This document shows, one piece after another, positions 31,051-40,099 of a DNA stretch of 45,041 nt (position 1 is the stretch's first letter; each line of letters opens with the position of its first letter). The DNA is from Zopfochytrium polystomum (lineage: Eukaryota > Chytridiomycota > Chytridiomycetes > Chytridiales > Chytridiaceae). Location of the stretch: the NCBI GenBank assembly GCA_025765615.1, contig JAIVFJ010000413.1, forward strand, positions 1-45,041, in the 5' to 3' direction. A model generated the notes under the pieces. That model saw only the letters and a list, made by a program, of their open reading frames with translations, was not told the DNA's origin and did not search any database. Position numbers and translations under genes: made by a program.

Positions 31051-34000
31051 ACCCTGCAGAGTATGTTGGATTCTCAGATCACCGGCTGCTGACTTTCAAC
31101 TTCAATGGGGATCTGACGACCAAGCCCCCGTTTGAGCGCCTGAATGTTCGGAGACTCATGATGAGACAGACCAAGTATGCTAGCTGCCTTGAGAAGACCA
31201 GGAAACCCATCAGAGCCCAGATTCATTCAGTTTGGAAAGAAGTTGAAGCTGCCGCTGAGGCCGGAGAGCTCTGGACTTTTGAGAGGCGCTTGGCTTGTGT
31301 GGATGCTGTTTCAGACTTGGTCATGCAGTGGCTCATGGACAATGCTGTTAAGGTGGCTGGGAAAGTTCGCTTTAGGGGTGGATCTGGAGGACCAGAGGTC
31401 CGGGAGAAGCATCTGGAGGAGCTAAAGCGCCGTCGCGTGGAGGCGCGAAGGGCTGCTGAGGCTCACCCAGATGATGATCCTGTGGGGCAGAAGATGGCCT
31501 GGACTCAGTTTCGTCAGTGGAATAAGATTGTGAAGATTGCCATCAAGCGGTACAGGAAGCGTGTATATTCAGCTGTTCAGGACTCTGCTGTGCGCGACTT
31601 TGCTGGTGAGGCCAAGCGCATCAAGTGTCAGAAGGCACGTTCAGATAGGAGCCAGTGTGCCCTTGACCCCCAGAAGATGGGCCATTACGAAGTCCATTTC
31701 CGCACAACCATAGGCCATGAGCCAACTGGAACTGATGTCCCTGACGCCGTGGCTCTTGAAGAATCAGCAGTTACTGTGAACAAAGTCCCTCTGAAGCAGT
31801 CTGAAGTCTCCTGGATTAAGAAGGTTCATGTTGAAGAAGCCTGCAAGAATGCCCCCAGGGGCAAAGCCCCTGGAGAAGACATGCTTTTTGGGGAGTTGGT
31901 CTCAATTGCTCCGCATTTGGTTGCTGCAGTCCTGCACAGATTCTTTCAGCTTGTGGCCTCTCTTCATGTGGTTCCATCTCTGTGGTCTGTGGCCAATGTG
32001 GCCTTGGTCTACAAGAACAAGGGGATCAACAGCGATGTTGCAAACTACAGACCCATCTCCTTGTGCTCTAGGATGCGACTGGTGTTTGAGCAAGTGATTG
32101 CACCCCAGGTTGAGCGTGTGGTTGAAGGCATGATCCACAGGGCGCAGGGAGGTTTCAGAAGAAAGCGGTCCACCATGGACCAGGCCTACACTTTGCATGA
32201 GCTTCAGCAGCTGAACCCCCAGATGCATGTGGTGTATTTGGACATTAAGGCCGCGTATGACTGCACAAACAGGAGTCTGGTGTGGGACTCCATCTGGTTT
32301 GCCAAGAATGATAAGAGTCGTGACTTTACAAGGACTCAACTGCTGCCGATCCTCAGATCTTTGTTTGATTTCAATGCATGCCAGCTGCTGGTACTTGGGA
32401 ACAAGTCTGCTCAGATCCAAGTGACAAGAGGATTTCTCCAAGGCACAGTCCTGTCACCCATGCTGTTCAATGTTGCCATCAACTCCTTGCCTCAGACGTT
32501 GGCCATGTCTTTCAGAGACCACATGCTGACATTTAATGCAACCTCGCTCAACTCGCTGCTCTTTGCTGACGACTCCTCAGTATTTGCCAAGGATGCGACG
32601 GTACTTCAGAGAATGCTAGACAAGGTGTATGAGTGGTCCCTTAAGCGGGGGATGACATTTGCTGCCACGAAGTGTGTTGCAGTTTCAGCCAAGAAGAATT
32701 TGAAGTTGAAGATGAATGGAGTGGAGATTCCCCAGGAGGAGTCTACTACCCAGTTGGGTCTTGTGCGCACCTGCAGGGGTATTGACTTTGAGGCCTCGCT
32801 GGCCATGAGACTGAGGAAAACAGAAAAGATGCTGGCCTTTCTGGCTGCTCGGGGTTTCAACGGCTGGGGCTTCAGGCCCGTGTGCTCTTACAGGGTTTAC
32901 ATGTGTTTCCTGAGACCAATGATGGAGTATGGGTTCGCACTGCGCCCCCTGACTCACACACAGCTGAAGGATGCGCAGAAGTTGCAGGACAAGTGCCTGC
33001 GGCAGGCGCTGTCACTGGGGAAGACCTCCTCAGGGGCGGCCCTGCATCTGATGTTTGGAGTGGTCCCTGTGGCAGCCAGGAACAGGATGCTGAACGCCAG
33101 ATACTTTTTCAGACTGCACCACATTCAGGATGCTCGCAACACAACGGCTCAGATGTACAGGCACATGGTGGAAAAGATTGCTTCAGGGGCCTCTGTGGGA
33201 CAGTCCTTGACAAAGTTTTCGCTTGACTATACGGATATTCAGTATTTCTTGAACTCTGTGAGGCGGCCCTCCTTTGTGGAGTCGCCACTTGTGGTTCCCA
33301 CAACCAAGGCCTATGACATTGAGTTGCCAGTGGTGAGAACAAAGAACATTGAGGCTGCAGACATGCTGCTGATGCACAAGCGGGCTCTGGTGAGGTGTCA
33401 GCAGAAATCCTCCCCCACAGGGGTGGCTCAGGCTTTGGAAGTGCCCTCACACATGGGGCCATGCCAAGTTATTCGATCTGGTGCGGCATTTAACAGGAAG
33501 TGGCTCAGACACCTGCTGATGTGGATGGCTGGGATGGTAGCATTTCACCAACAGTGTGCAAGGGCTGGCTGTGCAGAGAAGTGCACTAGGAGGCATGTTT
33601 TGGAGTGTTCAGGGGTTAAGGACAGGCTGGAGAGGCTGCATCCTGAGTTGATTCCCACTGCAGAGCAACAGGATTTGAACATTTCAGCAGTAGATTTGGG
33701 CCTAAGGTCGCTGGTCTTTTGGGCCCCCTACAGTGCCAAAGCTGAGGGCAAGATCTCTAAGGAGACTCGCATTACATCAAAGAAGATGGGAATGAAGCTG
33801 GCCAGGATGATCATGCAGATGCGCATTGAGTGTGGAGGACTTGCGAATTTCACTGATGCTTCAGAGACAACAGCAGCAGAGGAGGCAGAGGTCGTGGTGG
33901 AGGCAGGTCGTGTGGACCGACAGGATATGAGCATTCAGGAACGGATGGCAGCAGCCAGGGTGCGCAAGCTTGCAAGGTCAGTCATCATCACCACCTACGA

Positions 34001-34424
34001 TCCAGTACGGAACAAACAATGGCGGGAGTCAAGGGAGAAGTGGAAGAAGAAGGAAACTGAGGGTGTTGAGGGGACAGTGGACGGCAATGGGCATGTGGAC
34101 TCTGATTCAGAGGAGGAGGCTGGAACTGGGTGACAGTTTGTGCAGTGTTTCAGGTGCAGTTCTTCGAACCTCATTTGCTATCTATTTGTTTTCTTGTTGT
34201 TTAATTTCATTCACCTCTGTGGATCTTCTCCTCTCTTTCTTTTCGATCTAGTTGCTGTCCTTTGTTCTTCTCTTCTGCCTTTTGATTCTCTACCTGGCAC
34301 CTCGTTCTTGCCTCTGGACATGTTTCTCCTATTTCATATGTACGCACTTTTTAACTTTCAAAGTTGCAGATTCCTCACCCTCTCCCTCGGGGGCGGGTTG
34401 GAGCGAATAAATCCCGTTGAAAAG
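31051..34424 (+). mobile_element. 5'-truncated LINE copy
   Basis: Begins abruptly inside the end of the endonuclease domain (FSDHRLLTF) directly after TTAGGG x2, carries the rest of ORF2 and a 3' untranslated region of about 290 bp, and ends AATAAATCCCGTTGAAAAG before TTAGGG x2 at 34425. Truncation at the 5' side with an intact 3' end is the usual product of target-primed reverse transcription. Confidence 0.85.
31053..34133 (+). CDS. LINE ORF2 fragment: end of APE endonuclease, reverse transcriptase, Cys/His domain
   Basis: The frame is open from the truncation to the stop at 34133. The first ATG is at 31158, but family similarity starts at once (AEYVGFSDHRLLTF, last endonuclease motif). Reverse transcriptase blocks are ANVALVYKNKG, NYRPISLCS, QGGFRRKRSTMDQ, VVYLDIKAAYDCTN (catalytic D), TRGFLQGTVLSPMLFNV and LLFADDSSVFA (catalytic DD). 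Near the C-terminus there is a Cys/His cluster CARAGCAEKC...HVLEC, as in Tad1/I-type LINEs. It is at roughly 75-80% protein similarity to the copy at 36158, judged by eye, so the two belong to different sub-lineages. The reverse transcriptase itself shows no stop or frameshift. Confidence 0.88.
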   Translation, partial: PAEYVGFSDHRLLTFNFNGDLTTKPPFERLNVRRLMMRQTKYASCLEKTRKPIRAQIHSVWKEVEAAAEAGELWTFERRLACVDAVSDLVMQWLMDNAVKVAGKVRFRGGSGGPEVREKHLEELKRRRVEARRAAEAHPDDDPVGQKMAWTQFRQWNKIVKIAIKRYRKRVYSAVQDSAVRDFAGEAKRIKCQKARSDRSQCALDPQKMGHYEVHFRTTIGHEPTGTDVPDAVALEESAVTVNKVPLKQSEVSWIKKVHVEEACKNAPRGKAPGEDMLFGELVSIAPHLVAAVLHRFFQLVASLHVVPSLWSVANVALVYKNKGINSDVANYRPISLCSRMRLVFEQVIAPQVERVVEGMIHRAQGGFRRKRSTMDQAYTLHELQQLNPQMHVVYLDIKAAYDCTNRSLVWDSIWFAKNDKSRDFTRTQLLPILRSLFDFNACQLLVLGNKSAQIQVTRGFLQGTVLSPMLFNVAINSLPQTLAMSFRDHMLTFNATSLNSLLFADDSSVFAKDATVLQRMLDKVYEWSLKRGMTFAATKCVAVSAKKNLKLKMNGVEIPQEESTTQLGLVRTCRGIDFEASLAMRLRKTEKMLAFLAARGFNGWGFRPVCSYRVYMCFLRPMMEYGFALRPLTHTQLKDAQKLQDKCLRQALSLGKTSSGAALHLMFGVVPVAARNRMLNARYFFRLHHIQDARNTTAQMYRHMVEKIASGASVGQSLTKFSLDYTDIQYFLNSVRRPSFVESPLVVPTTKAYDIELPVVRTKNIEAADMLLMHKRALVRCQQKSSPTGVAQALEVPSHMGPCQVIRSGAAFNRKWLRHLLMWMAGMVAFHQQCARAGCAEKCTRRHVLECSGVKDRLERLHPELIPTAEQQDLNISAVDLGLRSLVFWAPYSAKAEGKISKETRITSKKMGMKLARMIMQMRIECGGLANFTDASETTAAEEAEVVVEAGRVDRQDMSIQERMAAARVRKLARSVIITTYDPVRNKQWRESREKWKKKETEGVEGTVDGNGHVDSDSEEEAGTG

Positions 34425-34436
34425 TTAGGGTTAGGG
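34348..34436 (+). repeat. LINE 3' tail plus TTAGGG x2
   Basis: Copy of the tail seen at 29447-29533, differing by about two positions (CTCTCC versus CTTTCC and the G-run). TTAGGG units are at 34425-34430 and 34431-34436. The next element starts at 34437. Confidence 0.85.
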
Positions 34437-34845
34437 AGGAGCCCAGTAGCTCAGTTGGTTAACACCTCTGAGTTTGCTGGTGAGGGGCGCCGGTTCGATC
34501 CCGGCAAAGGTCAGAGGGGAAGAGCGTCTAAAAACCATCCGATAAGGACACCCCGACCCTCCTCTGGTAGCCCCTGGTGGTTAGTACGGTGAAAGCCGTG
34601 CGAGGTAGCTCAAATAACGGGAAGGTACCTGGCACGCTACCCAGGTACTGGGCCGTCGCGGTTAAGTTGAGTGATGTCCTCCAATGACGGCTCCCCATAA
34701 GGACAGCTAAGGAGACTATACTGACCGGCGCGACTGATGAGAGCGGCTACCGGTGTGCTAAGCATGCTCAAGGTTTCACGGTGCCTAGTGAATAAAGTTG
34801 AGCCCCAGTTGGGGGGCCTGAGGGTTCAACTCCCTCCTAGGTACG
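34437..34845 (+). repeat. shared 409-bp leader with tRNA-like promoter, copy 2
   Basis: Reads as identical to 28233-28641 at a constant offset of 6204. A-box 34447-34458, B-box 34492-34502, terminal T-arm-like hairpin 34820-34836. ORF1 starts 76 bp after its end. Confidence 0.88.
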
Positions 34846-34920
34846 GCAACCCCTGCCGCGCACGACACACACACGGCATCGCACGGCGCACTCCCTGTAC
34901 TGCACCAGGCCAGACCCGAT

Positions 34921-36165
34921 ATGTCGCATCAAACACCACCCATGCATGCATCGCAAGCAATGTCCCAGGCGCTACTGACCGGCCCCTCCACCGAATACGC
35001 ACACACTATCATTCCTCCGACCAATGCTGAATTAATCGGATTCATGGCCAGTCAGCAGCGCAAGTGGGCTGAGCAGGAGCGGCTCAACCAGCAATCAAAG
35101 GACAAGGCAACGTACTTCACAGAGACCCTTGACAAAATGCGGGGACGGATCATTGACTTGGAGAATACTATCACGGCAAAGGATGAGCGCATCCGCGCCC
35201 TCGAGGAGGAGTTGGAACGTGTGCGGAGTGAGCGTCGAGAGCGGCGGATTGATGACGACGCGGAGGACGCGGACGAGGAGGGAGAGGCCGATGCAGGAGG
35301 ACCGAGGAGGGCGTCGGCTGAGCTTCCAAAACCACGGACGGACGGGAGACGCCCCTCCTCGCGCACTTCGATCGGTCGTGGGGGGGGTGGGGGAGTCCCC
35401 ACTAACCGCCGCTTCCCGCTAAGTTTCGCCGCCGTCGCGGCAGCCAACACACCAGAACCACTCTTTGCTAACAATTTCCGCAAGGGCATTAAGATGATCA
35501 CCGACCCCAAAGTTGACACTGAGACCAAGCTCAAGCAGATTTTCAGACCCAGATCCTCTGTTGTCGAGGCGCGCCGCGCAGCGCCGGACTATGTCCCGCC
35601 TGCGTGGTCCCTTGAAGGAGCGAAGTATGTTCCAGTCTATGTTAGGCCCAATCTTTCAGATATTGGTCGAGCTGCGCCCCGCCACAGTTTGAGACTGCTA
35701 TTCACTGCTGCGAATGGATTTCCTCGGGTCCCTGAGATCTCTGTGATTGGCAAGCATGCGTCGTTGATGGAATGCTGGGTTTTGGAATCTGAGAAGGCCA
35801 AGTTTGTGGCGGCCTGTAAAAAGGCTGAGGTTGTAGTGGATGATGAGTGTGAACCCTGGAAACCCTCGCGCCTTCGATCAGGGGCCGAGGCTGAAGCTGC
35901 TGCTGTGCGTGCATATCTGAGCCGTATTGCTGGAATCCTGAACCACCTGACATTCCGTCCCTCTGTGCTGCTGGCAAAGTCTATCTGTGAATTTGTGCCC
36001 CGCCGGTTTGTGGCTGACCTGAAGGGGAAGCTTCGCGACCCGTCACACTTTCCCGCCAAGGGGAAGGAGCCGGAGACGGAGGCAGAACCTTTAGAGACAC
36101 CCAGGCCTCGTGGGGCTGAAGACACAGGAGCTTCCAGTGGGGCCGACGCCATGCTTGATGATTGA
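34921..36165 (+). CDS. LINE ORF1, coiled-coil RNA-binding type protein
   Basis: 414 residues, intact. LINE ORF1 proteins bind their RNA and form the ribonucleoprotein. Visible here: a coiled coil at about residues 55-115 (DKMRGRIIDLEN, EELERVRSERRERR), an acidic then Arg-rich disordered stretch to about 165, and a folded C-terminal half (VYVRPNLSDIGRAAPRHSLR, ECWVLESEKAKFVAAC) with the spacing of an RRM-like fold, although I cannot assign it firmly. No CCHC knuckle is seen. The stop codon overlaps the ORF2 start (ATG at 36158, TGA at 36163), which suggests reinitiation-coupled translation. Confidence 0.75.
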   Translation: MSHQTPPMHASQAMSQALLTGPSTEYAHTIIPPTNAELIGFMASQQRKWAEQERLNQQSKDKATYFTETLDKMRGRIIDLENTITAKDERIRALEEELERVRSERRERRIDDDAEDADEEGEADAGGPRRASAELPKPRTDGRRPSSRTSIGRGGGGGVPTNRRFPLSFAAVAAANTPEPLFANNFRKGIKMITDPKVDTETKLKQIFRPRSSVVEARRAAPDYVPPAWSLEGAKYVPVYVRPNLSDIGRAAPRHSLRLLFTAANGFPRVPEISVIGKHASLMECWVLESEKAKFVAACKKAEVVVDDECEPWKPSRLRSGAEAEAAAVRAYLSRIAGILNHLTFRPSVLLAKSICEFVPRRFVADLKGKLRDPSHFPAKGKEPETEAEPLETPRPRGAEDTGASSGADAMLDD

Positions 36166-39100
36166 TGGACTTAGATTTGGATTTGTGAACTTGAACTGCT
36201 CGCTCTCAGGACATGTCAAGAACATAGACCAAGCATTTTCAGATATCCATTCAGACTATATTTTGTTGGCGGACACTGGGATCACTGTGGTGGAGAATAA
36301 CCCGTTGAGGGGATTGGTGGCTGACTCAAGGGGACCGGCGTTGGAGTTTGAGGAGCGGCTTGGGCATAAGGGCAAGAAGGGGGTGTCCATTCACAAGGGC
36401 AGGAGGATGGAGGAGGACCTGGTGGTTCAGACATTGGAGAAGGACACAAAGGGGGAGTGGGTCATTGCGAGGATGTCAGAGATTATCATGGCAGTGGTGT
36501 ACTTTGCACCCTCGACGGATTTGGAGGTGCTTCAGTCATTCTCAGCAACAGCAGACAGGATTGCAGGGGCTAATCCCCAGGCACCCTTTCTGATCATTGG
36601 AGATTTCAACACTTCACTGCAGGAGTACGGCTGTGCCCACTCGCAGCCCAGGCTGAGGGTAGACTGGTGGCGCGCTTGGATTGATGGTTCAGGATGGAGC
36701 AGGGTTGAGCCAGTTCGGGGCCAGTGGACCACCTTCTCACCTAGAATTGCTGGCCCTGTGGGCAGGGGAGTCACTGACTTGCTCCTTGTGAATCGAGCTG
36801 GACTTGGAGCTGTGCATAACTTGGTTGTCCATGACGAACCTGAGGAACACTTGGCCTTCACAGATCACAGGATGCTCACCTTTGAGCTTCGAACACACTT
36901 GACCATGAAACCACCCTTTGAGAGACTGAATGTGCGCAGGCTGATGCTGAGACAAGTCCAGTATGAGAAGAAACTTGCAGAGACCAGGAAGCCATTGAGA
37001 CAAGAGATTCACTCAGCATGGAAGACTGTGAATGCTGCTGCTGTAGCCCAGGAGGAGTGGTCTTTTGAGCGCAGACTTGCCTGTGCAGATTCTGTATCTC
37101 AGTTGGTGGTGAAGTGGCTTGTGGACACGGGAGTCCAAGTGGCTGGGAAGACCAAGTTTAGGGGCGGTGCAGGCGGCCCTGATGTCGAGGAGAAGCATTT
37201 GGAGGAGCTGAAGCGCCGGCGTGACTTGTCGCGCATGGAGGCTGAAGCCCACCCTGATGATGATCCTGTCGGGCAGAAGGACGCCTGGGCAAAGTTCAGG
37301 CAGTGGAACAGGCTGACAAAGGTGGCCATCAAACTGCTACAGGAAGAGGGTAGTACTCTGCTGTGCAGGATTTAGCTGTCAAGGACTTTGCTGCTGAAGC
37401 CAAGAGAATCAAGTGTCAGAAATCCAGAGTGGAGCGCACTCACTGTGCCCTGGACCCTCAGAAACTTCCAGACTATGCTGATCACTTTAGGGGAACCATT
37501 GGCCATGAGCCAACTGGTACTGATGCCGTCAACCAGAATGTCTTAGCTGCCTGCAGTGCTGAACGACTCATGGTGCCTCTGAAGCTATCTGAAGTTGCCT
37601 GGATCAAGAAGAATGCTGTGGAAGAAGCCTGCAAGATTGCACCCCGGGGCAAAGCCCCAGGGGAGGATGCCCTGTTTGGCGAACTGGTGTGCATTGCCCC
37701 ACATGTGGTGGCTCCTGTGTTGCAGAGATTCTTTCAGCTGCTTGCAGCCCTACAGGTGGTTCCCACACTCTGGGGGATCGCGAATGTTGCCCTGGTGTAC
37801 AAGAACAAGGGGGTGAACACTGATGTGGCAAACTACAGGCCAATCTCTCTGTGCTCAAGGTTGAGGCTGGTGTATGAGCGGGTGTTGGCCCCGCAGGTGG
37901 AAAGAGTGGTTGAAGGAATGATCCACCCCTCACAGGGTGGTTTCAGGCGCCACAGGTCCACCATGGACCAGGCATTCACTCTGCATGAACTTCAGCAACA
38001 GTACCCTGATCTGACTGTGGTGTACTTGGACATCAAGGCTGCCTATGATTGCACAAACAGGAAACTATGTGTGGGAGTCCATCTGGAATGCCAGGAATGA
38101 CAGAGAGTCCTGAGTTTACCAGGAACCAGTTGCTGCCGATTCTCAGATCCTTGTTTGACTTTAATGCATGCCAGCTTCTGGTCATGGGCCAGAAGTCTGA
38201 TCAGATTCCAGTGACGCGGGGATTTCTACAGGGAACTGTGTTGTCCCCGATGCTGTTCAATGTTGCCATCAACTCGCTGCCTGAGGCGCTCTCCAGGGTG
38301 CCCCACAGCCAGTTGCAATGTGGTGGATTGAAGATCAACTCTCTGCTGTTTGCTGATGACTCTGCAGTGTTTGCAAGGAAGCAAGGCTTGTCCTTCAGAA
38401 TATGCTTGATGAAGTCCACAACTGGTCCCAGAGGCGGGGCATGACCTTTGCAGCACAGAAATGTGTTGTTGTTTCCAAGACACGAAACTTGAGATTGCAG
38501 ATGAATGGGGTGGTGCCTCCCCCAGGAGAAGACTACACTGCAGTTGGGACTTGTGCGTGATTGCAACGGCATCAACTTTGAGATGTCTCTGCAGATGAGG
38601 GTGAAGAAGACAGAGAAGATGCTTCAGTTTCTGAAATCTCGAGGGTTCAATGGCTGGGGATTCCGGCCTGTGAATGCGTACAGGGTCTACATGTGTTTCC
38701 TGCGACCCATGCTGGAGTATGGGTTTGCGTTGAGGCCAAATTCAGAGGCCTTCTTGGCCCCAGCCCAGAAGGTCCAGGACATGTGTTTGCGCCAGGCTCT
38801 GTCTTTTGGGAAAACATCCAGCACTGTGGCAATGCATCTGATATTTGGAGTGGTGCCTATGGTTGCACGCAACAAGATGTTGAACGCGAGATATTTCTAC
38901 AGACTGCACCACATTCAGGACCAAAGAAACACCACGGCACACATGTACAGGCATATGGCGGAGCGGGGGCGGCGGGCTCCTGCAGGATCCCTCACCAGGC
39001 TCACGCTGTTCACACCAGATGTGGATCTATATTTTGGGTCAGTGCCACGGAAGGCCTTGGCACAGATTCCGTTTGTCAGACACAGGACTTATCCATATGA

Positions 39101-39746
39101 CCTTGAAGTTACCAGATCTGAGCTCAGGAACATTGATGCTGTCGCTATGCAGAAGATGCACACTGTGTCACTGGAGGAGTATAAGGAAAAGGCCAACTTG
39201 ACTGGAGTGGCGGCACCCCTGGTGGTCCCCCCTCACCGGGGGCCCTGCCAGGTGGTTCGTTCTGGTGCAATGTTTAACAGGAGGTGGTTGAGATGCCTTG
39301 TGGCTTGGATGGGTGGCCGTGTGGCCTATCACCAGAAGTGCAAGAAGTGTGATTCTGAGCTGGACAGGAACCATGCCTTGGAGTGTTCAGGTGTGCGCCG
39401 CCTCCTGGAGGCGGACCACCCTGAGTGCGTCCCAAGCGTGGAGCAGGCGAGGAGGAACATCACAGTGCTGGATCTGCTGTTGCAGACTCTGACTTTCTGG
39501 GCACCATACACAGCCAATGATGCAGATAAGATCCCTCAGGAGACGAGGGTTGCTTCAAAGAAGCTGGGGATGAAGCTTGCTAGGCTGATTGCAAAGATTC
39601 GAGTGGAATGCGCTGGAATGAGGGACTTTGTGGATGCTTCAGAGACCACAGCAGATCAGGAGGCAGACTATTTGATGGAAGCAGGGACAGTGGACGATAG
39701 GAGGGCAGATCTTAGGACTCGCATGCAGATGGCGCAGGTGCGGAGG
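36158..39746 (+). pseudogene. LINE ORF2 (APE endonuclease + reverse transcriptase), several frameshifts
   Basis: Starts at ATG 36158, overlapping the ORF1 stop. The endonuclease domain (to about residue 245) has FGFVNLNCSLSGH at the start, FLIIGDFNTS, and FTDHRMLTF with the catalytic D-H; the usual glutamate motif region reads LLADTGIT. Reverse transcriptase blocks NYRPISLCS, VVYLDIKAAYDCTN, TRGFLQGTVLSPMLFN and LLFADDSAVFA, and the C-terminal CKKCDSELDRNHALEC, are all present but in four different frames. Frame breaks are near 37335-37365 (two), 38065-38100, 38380-38440 and 38515-38525, mostly single bases, several at or near homopolymers. It is either a decayed copy or a real element with assembly errors. 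The far C-terminus is cut by the LTR at 39747. Confidence 0.85.
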
Positions 39747-39816
39747 TGTCAGGAACAGGGCAGGACAGGGCAAGGCAGACAAGGAACTGAGAGGAGTGAT
39801 GATTGTATTGGAAACA

Positions 39817-39827
39817 ATAATTCACTT
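39817..39827 (-). promoter_or_regulatory. predicted R start and self-primer sequence, 3' LTR
   Basis: Minus-strand AAGTGAATTAT, 35 bases after the TATA box. It is exactly complementary to the 11 bases at 44696-44686 just inside the 5' LTR. The same motif in the 5' LTR is at 44779-44769. Confidence 0.65.
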
Positions 39828-39855
39828 GAGGGATGGGACAGGTCCCCCATCCCCC

Positions 39856-39862
39856 TTTTATA
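39856..39862 (-). promoter_or_regulatory. TATA box in LTR
   Basis: TATAAAA on the minus strand, followed by a G-rich stretch; repeated at 44814-44808 in the 5' LTR, which is the one that would drive the genomic transcript. Confidence 0.7.
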
Positions 39863-39972
39863 CCTTTTGAGAGTGTTCCTTGTCAAGACTCCAAGAAAGT
39901 TCCAGAAAGAGCAATTAGTAATACAATGATACCAATGATACCAATGACAACAAGACAAGTCAGGAAAGCAAA

Positions 39973-40080
39973 GAAGGTTCCAGAAGGTTCCACAAGGTTC
40001 CATGAAGGAATGTTCTAGAAGGTTCCAGAAGGTTCCAGAAGGTTCCATGAAGGAATGTTCTAGAAGGTTCCAGAGGTTTC
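39973..40080. promoter_or_regulatory. heat-shock-element array in U3
   Basis: Alternating GAA and TTC in strict 5-bp steps, the binding form of trimeric heat-shock factor (nGAAnnTTCn). The best run is seven perfect units at 40013-40045 (TTC, GAA, TTC, GAA, TTC, GAA, TTC). Further units lie at 39973-39990, 39998-40006 and 40058-40080. The array sits 110-220 bp upstream of the LTR TATA box on the minus strand. The same array is in the 5' LTR at 44925-45032. Confidence 0.8.
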
Positions 40081-40099
40081 CAGAGGGTGATTCATAACA

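Larger units (their letters stand above)
34437..39746 (+). mobile_element. LINE with leader, ORF1 and frame-broken ORF2, interrupted by a Ty3 element
   Basis: A LINE 5' part with leader (34437-34845), ORF1 (34921-36165) and ORF2 (from 36158). It reaches a residue near the C-terminus of ORF2 (MQMAQVRR), where the LTR of a Ty3/gypsy element begins. The remaining 3' part should lie beyond the window. Because the 5' leader is complete, this copy was a full-length insertion. Confidence 0.85.
39747..40099 (-). repeat. 3' LTR of the chromovirus (353 bp)
   Basis: Reads TGTTATGAATCACC at its minus-strand start and CTGTTCCTGACA at its end. It contains the heat-shock-element array (U3), TATAAAA at 39862-39856 and a predicted transcription start near 39827. 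Confidence 0.95.

Noticed and set aside
39749..40048. 99-codon minus-strand ORF in each LTR (repeats of EPSGTFWNLLEHS).
   Set aside because: It is the translation of the GAAGGTTCCA heat-shock-element repeats; both LTRs have it because they are identical, and it has no other support.
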